Source: Syngnathus acus
Lineage: Eukaryota > Chordata > Actinopteri > Syngnathiformes > Syngnathidae
Assembly: GCF_901709675.1 (NCBI RefSeq)
Contig: NC_051089.1
Location: 10,909,476 to 10,973,475 of the forward strand
Length of the DNA stretch: 64,000 nucleotides
Direction of reading: 5' to 3'
A program made the position numbers and the translations under genes. Under the pieces are notes generated by a model, which was given only the letters and a program-made list of their open reading frames with translations, was not told the DNA's origin and did no database searches. This document shows positions 56,201 through 64,000 of the stretch, piece after piece. The stretch's first letter is position 1, and the number at the start of each line of letters is the position of its first letter.

Positions 56201-56236
56201 AACGGACAGAGATCTCCATCTCCTTTAAAAGTATGA
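50151..56236 (+). CDS. stk33: STK33, CaMK-type serine/threonine kinase; 13-14 coding exons
   Basis: Joined exons: 50151-50255, 50683-50796, 51037-51141, 51239-51377, 51767-51849, 52713-52800, 52980-53055, 53503-53615, 53758-53843, 53929-54001, 54646-54789 (uncertain), 54932-55065, 55607-55690, 56111-56236. This gives 489 residues (441 without the uncertain exon); human STK33 has 514. The kinase domain, about residues 38-302, is intact: glycine loop GHGTYG (45-50), AIK lysine K67, catalytic HRDLKLEN with D160 and N165, DFG at 185-187 and APE at 212-214. VPHIR ahead of the domain and the PAMPLNALEMM tail segment (human: RPTNVLEMM) identify STK33 within the CaMK group. The C-terminal tail is Lys/Ser-rich. 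Known role: kinase needed for sperm flagellum and head shaping in mammals. Codon 1 is the first base of its exon, so 5' untranslated exons must lie upstream. Confidence 0.96.
50683..50796 (+). CDS. stk33: STK33 coding exon 2 (glycine loop, catalytic lysine)
   Basis: Residues 36-73: DIYIFGKKLGHGTYGVVYEG, then KWAIKTV with the ATP-anchoring lysine. Confidence 0.97.
51037..51141 (+). CDS. stk33: STK33 coding exon 3 (C-helix)
   Basis: Residues 74-108: KMLEQEIKILKQVDHPHILR, the kinase C-helix. Acceptor after two long T tracts. Confidence 0.96.
51239..51377 (+). CDS. stk33: STK33 coding exon 4 (hinge)
   Basis: Residues 109-155: MTYLITELCVGGELKQVLQQ, kinase hinge and helix D, ending at TYLHKK. Confidence 0.96.
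51767..51849 (+). CDS. stk33: STK33 coding exon 5 (catalytic loop)
   Basis: Residues 155-182: NIMHRDLKLENILVKNSLDD, with catalytic Asp and metal-binding Asn. Confidence 0.98.
52713..52800 (+). CDS. stk33: STK33 coding exon 6 (DFG, activation loop)
   Basis: Residues 183-212: VADFGLSVKTLGVG then CGTPVYM, the activation segment. Confidence 0.97.
52980..53055 (+). CDS. stk33: STK33 coding exon 7 (APE)
   Basis: Residues 212-237: APEMISQRGYTHWCDMWSVG then VIMYIL, the P+1 loop and helix F. Confidence 0.97.
53503..53615 (+). CDS. stk33: STK33 coding exon 8
   Basis: Residues 237-275: LCGEPPFVSKSKENRLKEIR, corresponding to [20 protein letters not shown] in human. Confidence 0.96.
53758..53843 (+). 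CDS. stk33: STK33 coding exon 9 (kinase C-terminal end)
   Basis: Residues 275-303: AKTVVTCLLKENPAYRMSAN then QLRDNPWVT, with the RMSA helix H-I motif that closes the kinase domain. Confidence 0.96.
53929..54001 (+). CDS. stk33: STK33 coding exon 10
   Basis: Residues 304-328: GDTNTPAMPLNALEMMHNFH, homologous to the post-kinase RPTNVLEMMKEW segment. Ends in phase 1. Confidence 0.9.
54646..54789 (+). CDS. stk33: Possible STK33 coding exon 11 (symmetric, perhaps skipped)
   Basis: After the acceptor TTCATGATAG, 48 codons are open: RQHEWNQELSSSVFEEGIRT, then a Lys/Ser-rich stretch. The only donor that fits is weak (AAAAA/GTTATT). As both ends are phase 1, the exon can be included or skipped without changing the frame. 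Confidence 0.45.
54855..54872. repeat. (CA)n microsatellite
   Basis: About eight CA units in the STK33 intron before exon 12. A second short CA run lies near 55474-55487. Confidence 0.85.
54932..55065 (+). CDS. stk33: STK33 coding exon 12
   Basis: Residues 376-420: TQEPNKTLDPILVPRAASPV, Ser/Pro-rich tail. Acceptor CATGACAG, donor AAACTG/GTACTT. Confidence 0.7.
55607..55690 (+). CDS. stk33: STK33 coding exon 13
   Basis: Residues 421-448: PKETKEGCGHQQDKEKMIAG then TLKPRIPQ, phase 0 at both ends. Confidence 0.75.
56111..56236 (+). CDS. stk33: STK33 terminal coding exon 14
   Basis: Residues 449-489: PAVKPRPSIRSRKSQCKTNV then a Lys/Ser-rich end SPSPLKV and TGA. It is a basic tail like that of mammalian STK33. 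Confidence 0.85.
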   Translation, partial: PAVKPRPSIRSRKSQCKTNVNSPKKAASHENGQRSPSPLKV

Positions 56237-56440
56237 CTGACTGTCAGGGACTGTCAAAACAAGACTAAAGGCACAGAGATGCCTCGCGGGACAAAGAAGG
56301 ACCTCAAAAACTAGATTTAGTGTTTGATGAAGAAAAGATTTGAAAGAGATTTCCTATATTTAATAATAAGGTCTTAGCAGGGAAGTGAAAAAATAGTGCA
56401 ATGTGACAGTAATGAGTAGAGACTGGTGATGACAGTGACA

Positions 56441-56446
56441 AATAAA
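56441..56446 (+). terminator. STK33 polyadenylation signal
   Basis: AATAAA 205 nt after the stop codon, in GACAAATAAATAG. It would give a short 3' UTR. Confidence 0.65.
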
Positions 56447-58789
56447 TAGTACTATGCACTCAGTGGACACTTTATTAAGTACACCTGCTCAAATTCTGCC
56501 TTTGTTGCAAAGATTAAAATGTTCTGTTTTGAAAATGTCACTTTAATGTTACTATTGTTGTTTGTACAGGACATTTTATCTCATACTAAGCGCTGTAAAC
56601 ATTTCAGGTGTACCTAATGATGTGGCCGGTGTGTGCACTTTGTAACTCCCGGTATGAATCCAGAATCTCTCCTCTCCTGTCTTGATTTTGCCAAAGGACC
56701 TCGGTCTGTGGGACAGAGCAGATTGACTGCGCAAATGTTTACTTTTTCACCACCAGCTGTTGCCGGGCTGCCCGAACAATACAGGCTCGCTGAAGGTATT
56801 CAAACACACTTTGCACATACAGAAAATATACATCAATGGTGGCATTTCAAATTCTTCATTATAAAGCAGCAAAGTCCATTTATTAGAAATGTGTTGATAT
56901 TATGGAAGTAGGGAAATGATTACAAAATGAGTAGATATTACTGTTAATGGCCGCTATATCCAACTCTGTCCCGGTCTCCATAAATGTCTGTTGTCATGTA
57001 CATATTGAGGGACGTGATGATGGAGTTCTGCTAGTTGAGTTATTTTCACCATATAGTGCCTTTGAGACCTATTTCAGTCTGGTGGTTCAATGGCAGTGCT
57101 ATACTGTACCAAATTTTCAGCCCCTTTTTTTTCCTCTCAAAGCAAGGCCACTCTAGTTAGTTGAGGTCAAAGTTCGCCATCGCTACCTCTATCTATAGAC
57201 TTTAGAGCAACTTTTTGTGTAGCAGATATGATGTGCTTATCTCATGGTAGTGCCAAAATGTTGAACAATTTCACTTTTATTACATCAAAAGAAATAATAG
57301 TTTTCTAAGCTATATTCGCCCAGTTATTCAGATACTGAATGGAGATGATACCCCAACACTACAGCGGGCGATGAGGATTTTCCTTCTGACGCTGTGACCT
57401 CTCAATTTCAAATACAGCGACTGCTCCCACTCAGTGTCAAAACAGAAAGACTGTCACACAGGCTGGTTCTGCTCTGTGTGAATGCAGAGGATTGGGACCG
57501 GAGGGCACCACGACTCTAATCTTGTTTGGAGGCCATTGAATGCAGCCGTAGCTACTTTGAGGGCGCTTCCATTCAAGCACAGTTTTTTCACGCCGTAGAG
57601 AGAATAATCCCTCGCATAGATACAACATTAAAGTAGCCAAGCAGAACACACAGAGGCTGAATTTCAAATCCGCCCATTTGCATCTTGAAAGTGAATGAGT
57701 GCCAGCAACGGGGCCTTTTTTTCCCGTGTTCAAAAACAAGCTGCTTGTCGTCTTTTCTTCCACCTATTTGTTTGTATTGCGCACAAGAAATGACTAAGAC
57801 GTTCGTCAAAAGTTCAACTGTCTTTTTCTCCCCACTGGTTTGAGGAAGTAAACCATCAAATATGAAGATAAGATTGTACTGCAATTGTGAAGCAGTTTTT
57901 TTCTCACTGGTTTAAACACATCTAAGCTGTGATTGTTATAAGATGCTGAATTTTCCTGGAGATGTTGCTTAAGTTTACGACCTGTTTTTTTTTGGACATT
58001 GTTTAATTACAAATTGCTCATCAAAACTGTGATGCTGTGCATTGTCTCACAAATGGTAAGCCTTTTGGGTCTTCAAACGAAATAAATGGCTGAGATATGC
58101 AGTAGCTGCCTTTGACTTATTACAACAGCCAATCACATTGAAATTCAGTAATAAAAGTGATTATGCCACTTTGAGCGCAGTGTAAAACGCTACTGTACAA
58201 TGAATTGCACGTTATCTACATATTGAGTGATATATAATCCAACAATTGTACTTTTTAAAGTTTACAGTGGCTATAAAATGTCTATTCATCCTAGTTTGAA
58301 TGCCAGGTTATTGTAATATAAAAAATTAGACTGATATAAATAATTTAAAGTTTTTTTTTACCGATTTTAAAGGCGAACTCAAGTCAGAAATGTTCTTTAC
58401 AATAATACGTTCGACGGTAATCACGTCTCACCTGTATTCTGAGTTTGCTCAGGTGAGCCCTATAGGAACCGTGATCTTGTCTTTAATGGCCCAAGATGGA
58501 TGAAAATGGCTGGATTTTGCTGCTTATTTCATATTCCACAAGCGCAATATTAATCAGATTGCTGTGTTTAAACTAGTGGGGCTGCGCAGAACATAATATT
58601 GTAAAACGTTTTCACTTGACTTCCCTTTTAAAGTTTACGTCTTACAACATCAGCATATTGTTTTCGTTTTGACATGCTAAAAAAAAATATCTAACTTGAG
58701 ATGATGTCGAGGGAATCTGGAAGAACCTGCACCTTTGAAGTGGGTCCAGATGTATACTGGTACTTACAAATTGTATTTTGTAAAAATGT

Positions 58790-59520
58790 TGGCTTTCAGT
58801 GACTTGAGGCTATGGTGACTAGTTTAGGGGTGTGAATTTTGGCTAAAGCAAGGAAGCGAAGGAAATTCGCCGGGATGGAACGAGATGCGACCATGTGCCC
58901 CTTCCCCCAAACGCTTCCACCCTGACAGATGGAAGTGTGGGTGGGTGGGTGGCTTGATGGGCTGCAGGGATTAAAACACTGTGGGCCCCATTTGAGACCC
59001 TGAAGACTGTCACTCCTGCCAAGGTGGTGTGTGTGTGTTTGTGTGTGTTTCCATGTGTGCACGTGTAGTGAGTGCAGGCACGTTAATGTCAAAAGAAGCA
59101 AGGATGCTTCCCGTCCCTTGAACCCCCCTCTGCTCCATCCTCCTCTTTCCAATGAGTAAAGTGAGGGGTGGGGAGGGGATCAGCTCAGTAACCTTAATTG
59201 AGCTCCTTTTAATTAATCAGCTCATCTGCAGAGGCCCGATACCTGCAGCGGACCCCCAACCCCCTCGTACTTTGGCTTTATTATGCCCCCATTCATCCCC
59301 CCTCCCTCCACTTCCCCAAACACAACATCCCCACGCTGCTGCTGTGACATTGCGGTAATGAGGTAAAACAACTACAATGTCATGGAAGTGTTGTGGCCAC
59401 GTTATCTGTGTGAGCTCATCACACATGCTGATGATCCTGATCCCCTTCCATGTTTGTGTTGCCTTCCGAGCGGAGACAAACACGTTCATATGCTTCTGTC
59501 CATCCTCTGCAAATAATTAA
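58790..59520. promoter_or_regulatory. Candidate conserved non-coding element(s), block 1
   Basis: It is less AT-rich than the flanks and contains homeodomain-type sites (CTTTTAATTAATCAG, CAAATAATTAACGG) next to E-box-like GCAGCTG-type words. Conservation is inferred from composition and synteny with LMO1 only. Confidence 0.3.
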
Positions 59521-60059
59521 CGGATGTAACTAAGAATTTTTATTTAAAGGCGACTCATGGTGATGGAAGAACCGGCTGAACCGGTTTTCATCAGCGTTAC
59601 TCAGTATAGATGATTATCAAGTCATACAATGAAGAGCAAATGATTTTCTCAGAAATGTAAGCCACATTGATGCAATAGACTAGCACTGAACAAGCAAATT
59701 GTCAGGAGCTGGGGGCGCACCGGCTCTGTATGCCAAAACGCCCATGAATTTGAGAGTTCATTTTATAAACCAGATTTTTTATATCAAATTTGAATTGTTA
59801 TCACCAGCATTTTCTCTGTGGTGTCTCACATTTACATGGCATTCATTTTTGCTTTACAGGGACTTTACTGACTAAAATCCAGCAAAGAAAGTGAAAAGTT
59901 CTTGACTATGGTTGGATGGTGTGCTAATTTGCAGTGATATCTAATCCCACGTTGCTTCACATAAAAGCATTCTACATATTTTAATGGCGGGATGGTTGTT
60001 TTCCAAGCAATTTTCTGCCAGAGTACATTTTTAATTTATTCATATTTAATTTATTGGTC

Positions 60060-61060
60060 TCTGCATAGCCACTCTGTAAAAAGCAATCATCATCAGCATG
60101 TATGGGCCTCATGAAGCCACAGCGCTCCCTGCCAAGCAACCTATGGATGAGGATAAGCTCTCCTCAGCCTCTACTGTGCGCATTCGCTCAGGCAGGTTGG
60201 AGGATATCTCCTCCAAGGCGACTGTTCACTTCTCATAAACAGCCTTTTAATCATCGAGAAAAATGGCGGCAAATGAAAAATGTGGCCGGCCTTGAATGGT
60301 ACAAAACATTTCAATTTCTTCAGACGGCGACTGCCCTCGCCGTCGTCAGCAGCAGCAGCCGGGGGCAGTGCCCTCGCCTCAGCGCCTCCCGCGCACCGTC
60401 TCCCTTTCTCTGCGCGGGTACTTCCTGCCCTCAAACGCCTCTGCACTCCAATTGGTTTTGTAGAGCTTGGGCAGTCATTTAGTGTTGTGCGACTGCAGTA
60501 CTTAGCACCTGACTCCCCATACACACAAATATCTATCGACCCCTGTGACACACCTTGCGGAGGGATCCACGCAACCTAACACATGGAAATCATTTCAATT
60601 AATTACCACTCCCCTTTGACAAGGGGAGGGGGGAGGATGAGGGAAACAAAGGAGAGCCGACAACAGAAGCATTTCTCTGGTGTAATGTGCGCCATGTGTA
60701 ATGAGCAGCAGAAAGGTCATTTGACACATTTCTGCCAGAATGAATTCATTTATTCCGAGCACTTAATTCTGCAGTCACCTCATTGGTGCACGGCTTGGCA
60801 GCGCACCGAGTGGGTGCATTACCACAAGTGGAGGCTTAGTTTCCTCCCAACTGAAAGTGCTGACCACAGGTCTGTGGGAATGCCAGAAGAGCAGAGAGAT
60901 AGTGAAATGAAGTGTGGGGGATCCAATCACCCCGTCTCTCATATCCAAATCACCTCCATCACCTTCAGCATAATTGGAGCGTTCATTACAGTTCAGTATA
61001 AAATGCAGGTTGCCATTAGGCGGGTAATTTAAAAGTAGACTTGTCGAGAATGAGAGACTT
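60060..61060. promoter_or_regulatory. Candidate conserved non-coding element(s), block 2
   Basis: Includes a GC-rich centre near 60310-60440 and a smooth, repeat-free stretch at 60570-61040 with ATTTCAATTAATTACCACTC and ATTAGGCGGGTAATTTAAAA. This is the best enhancer-like candidate downstream of STK33. No reading frame has coding support. Confidence 0.35.
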
Positions 61061-61089
61061 CAGGGTTCACGATACGGGGTCACAGTCAA

Positions 61090-61400
61090 GTAAATAATGG
61101 GAATTGGACCCATGAGGCTCAGAAAAGCACAAAGGCTGGTGTCGTGCACCAAATGCAACTTTCCGTCGAGGAAGGGCAGAAATTCAATCATCGGACAGAA
61201 AATAAAATGGCCCCAGTGCCCTCTCAACATTGCAATAATTACAAGGGGGCTGCAATTTACTCAGAGCTGATGAATTTAGAAACGCTTGTGTGAGGACTGG
61301 AAGCATTCTTAAAGGGGCTTGTAAATGCTGCACCTGCTGAGGCCAAATGCTCACAAGCAATATATAACCTCATTTAACAATCACGCCTAAACTAGCTACC
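61090..61400. promoter_or_regulatory. Candidate conserved non-coding element, block 3
   Basis: Unique-looking sequence with AACATTGCAATAATTACAAG and several ATTTA/AATTAC words, lacking repeats and frames. Confidence 0.28.
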
Positions 61401-61899
61401 CATGCAATCTTTTTGTCACCTTTGCTAACAGTAATAGAGGAGGACTTGCAACTCTCAAGTCTCATGTCATGTTCATGTCTCACCATTGAGTTGTTGTTTT
61501 TTTTCTTTTCCCCCATTCTCAGTTCTTATGTAGAGAAACAATGCATGGTTCAAAGCACGCCTGTTTACCATGTTTATGTTTAAAAACAGAGTTTTTATTC
61601 TCGCTTTGGATTTCATTTGTTTTTTTACTTCACAACTATTATTGAACAATGTGCCCACAGTGCGTCCGGTAGCGCCTGCAGTCACTGCTGATCACGTAAT
61701 TTAAAATTCTCTTTGAGAAACTTAAACTCTATCCCTACTAATCTTTGTGTTTATATGCTTGCAAAGCTCCAACTAATGACCGTGTTTCTTTGTGGCTAAA
61801 ATGCATCTACATTAAATATGAATAAACACATGATGAAACAATTGTCCAATGGTCTTCAGAGTAGCTGCTATATGGAGGCCTAAAACTGTAATAATAACA

Positions 61900-62650
61900 A
61901 AAACAAAGCACAATAATGAGCTCCCACACTGCAACAAAGGGTAATTATGAGTTTTGAATGGGGAAAAGCCCCATGCAGCTCACACGGAAACTTCATGATT
62001 TATAGAATAAGACGACAATGAAAAGTATGCTTACTGATGTCCAGAGGAACGTGTTAGTGTGACATACGGCGTGCTCTCACACAGCAGAGGGCTGTACTTT
62101 CTCTCAACCCTTTTACCACTCAGGAGGCAGATTGGAGTTCTCACTCTCAGCTATACTCGGCATTATTGTCCATTATCACACCGTGGTCCATGTGTAAAGT
62201 GACAGTGGTGCTCTGATGGAGAGGCGACAGGGGGACCTGGACTGCAATAACATATTATTAGCTTTTTTCACAGCTCCACTGGGCTGGATTTACACTGGAT
62301 ATCCAGAGCCCTCAGAGGGCAGCCTGCTGCCACCGCAGTGTCCACCAGCAGAGCAACAGCCATAGATATCCAGATGGGCGTGCACCAAATAGTCTCGCAC
62401 CCCTGCAAAGTACACAGCAGGGATGTGACTATACGGTCCCTGGCCATTTCATTAGCTGGATTCGCTTTCACAAGCTAATTAGATGGGATAAAAAAGCTGT
62501 GTCAAAAATTCAACCATAACAATAAGAACTATCAAGGCATACCTCAGCCAAGGAGGAAAGATTGTGGTCTGGATATCAATGCAACGTCCTAAATATAAGT
62601 GAACAATGTGAAAGGCCAAAAATCATTAGATAAAACTGCACGGGGTTCCA
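61900..62650. promoter_or_regulatory. Candidate conserved non-coding element(s), block 4
   Basis: Contains ATTTCATTAGCTGGATTCG and CACAAGCTAATTAGATGGGA, dense homeodomain-like sites in otherwise balanced sequence. No exon recognised. Confidence 0.3.
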
Positions 62651-64000
62651 CATGGGTCAACCCCGTGTCTTTATCCTGTAGATCAACAATGTTGTTGACT
62701 CCCCGAACGTGCTTCATTCACAAAGATTGGTTTACGGGAGATACAAATCTGTTCTTGGCTCAAGGGAGCCCATTTAAACTTGAAAGACTTCTTAATGAAA
62801 AACTTTTTGAAAATGATAAGTGATTTAAATCTATCCTTTAATGCTGGCAAAACAAATTACAGTGGTGCCTTGAGATACCAATGACCAGACTCATATTTTT
62901 CGAGCTACAAGATGTCGTTTCTTCTTTTTTTTTTTTTTTAATACTTGCAAACAAAAACTTGAGATTCGAGCAGTGCATAGTGGCAGTGGACGCTTTGCTT
63001 ATAAAAGTCAGCTCAGCTTAAAGCTAAACAAACAATGCAAAACTGCCATAGACAAGCTAATGAGTAACATTAGTGTCTCGGTGTTAGAAACCTTTAAACT
63101 ATGGATATTCGAACACAAATGATGGTGGAACAGACATTATAACACAATCATATATTCTTTATCCTTTGGGAAAAATAAAAACTGGTTTAGTTACTTTTAT
63201 ATATATGACATCTGACATTAGTGCCTAAAAATACCTACTAATAATGTGACCAGTTACTGAGCACACATGCACTCAGTGTTGGTCACCGTCGCACGATTGA
63301 ACATTAAAATTCCACATGAGAGTTGAGCGAGGTACATCTGCGCCTAGATGCTTAATTCAACATGTTCCTGTCCTTGGTAATGTTAACAGGCTCCCTGGTG
63401 ACTGATGTCTCCTGTCCCAACCCTGTTTATAAAACAGTCAGAACTTCGTTAAGGGACAATAACATCAGCCGGCCTCAATTATGGTGACATTTTGCTGACA
63501 TGCAGATTGGCCTTGCCTACCATCTTTTTTTATGTAAAATACTGATGCGGTTGTATTGAACGTTTTGGATGAACTTTAGGAAAATCAATGGTATTGATGA
63601 ATCATAGATCATACAAGTCAACAAGACTGACACCAGAGGAGATAATTCCTTTCACGCAGAAAGTCAATGTTAAAATGTAATCATAATAAGACAAAGTGAG
63701 TTATGTGTAATCAATAGCACAATTATGATAGTAAGAGGGCGTCATCCTTTCAATGCAGACATAAATGCACTCAAATGCTGCATAATGTTTATTATGTGCA
63801 CGAGATGTGCACGAGTCCCGATGACATTCATTTAAAACAAATTATTGTGGATGAAGATGCCTTAGTTTCTGTTATTTCAAGTAATAATTTGGAGACTATT
63901 TTTTAATTTTGCTTGTGTCATCATTCTAAAGCAACCATATACTTGAGTGCAAATTTTGGCTACTCTCTCCCCACCTCTGGCTCCCACACTTTTGTCAATC

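Larger units (their letters stand above)
56447..64000. other. Gene-poor region downstream of STK33 (LMO1 side)
   Basis: No convincing exon on either strand. Open frames here lack splice-site support and protein similarity. In human the next gene is LMO1, but no LIM-domain exon is visible, so it would lie beyond the right edge. Part of the region looks regulatory (next entries); 62840-64000 is AT-rich with nothing recognised. Confidence 0.6.

Noticed and set aside
60102-60551. Overlapping 126-residue frames on both strands near 60.1-60.5 kb
   Set aside because: Both strands are open because the sequence is GC-rich here; no splice sites or protein similarity. A regulatory element is more likely.
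60583-61032. 149-residue plus-strand frame
   Set aside because: The composition is not protein-like and there is no family similarity; it overlaps a candidate non-coding element.

Overview
This is a teleost fish nuclear genome segment. It has short GT-AG introns, ray-finned-fish repeats (an internally deleted LINE with a GACAATAAAGCTGACTCTGA-type tail, SINE-like retroposons, hAT-like MITEs) and protein-coding genes that read exon by exon as orthologues of known vertebrate genes. From left to right it carries DENND2B (also called ST5, + strand), TRIM66 (+), an unrecognised acidic nuclear-type protein gene (- strand) and STK33 (+). Human chromosome 11p15.4 has the neighbours STK33, TRIM66 and ST5 with LMO1 beyond STK33, so this window is the same conserved block in a much smaller space. 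I did not find RPL27A, which sits between TRIM66 and ST5 in human, nor LMO1.

Layout. Positions 1-4388 are 5' flank or 5' intron of DENND2B and hold a LINE remnant. DENND2B has 19 coding exons between 4395 and 25441 (1133 aa deduced; an N-terminal disordered half and a C-terminal tripartite DENN module acting as a Rab GEF). Positions 25757-29480 are intergenic, with a MITE, a CpG-richer possible upstream exon and AT-rich sequence. TRIM66 has 17 coding exons from 29731 to 40582 (1221 aa deduced; RING-less TRIM with two B-boxes, coiled coil, HP1-binding-like PxVxL, PHD finger and bromodomain), including a probable GC-AG intron. A two-exon minus-strand gene at 43104-44042 encodes a 286-aa Asp/Glu-rich protein I do not recognise. 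A GC-richer island near 45.5 kb carries donor sites facing both ways and may be a shared promoter for that gene and STK33. STK33 has 13 or 14 coding exons at 50151-56236 (489 aa deduced with one uncertain exon; an intact CaMK-type kinase domain). Positions 56447-64000 contain no convincing gene. Parts of 58.8-62.7 kb look like conserved-noncoding regulatory sequence, which would fit a position next to LMO1.

The genes do not form an operon-like pathway. They are a syntenic block with unrelated jobs: Rab GTPase activation, chromatin reading and HP1-linked repression, and a kinase known for sperm-tail function. I see no strong candidate for a new biological system. The items most worth a second look are the unrecognised minus-strand gene with its possible bidirectional promoter, the GC-AG intron of TRIM66, the optional symmetric exon of STK33, the hairpin element in DENND2B intron 1, and the two nearly identical MITE copies. 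All coordinates, exon phases and lengths were worked out by hand from the sequence; orthology rests on family knowledge, with no database search.
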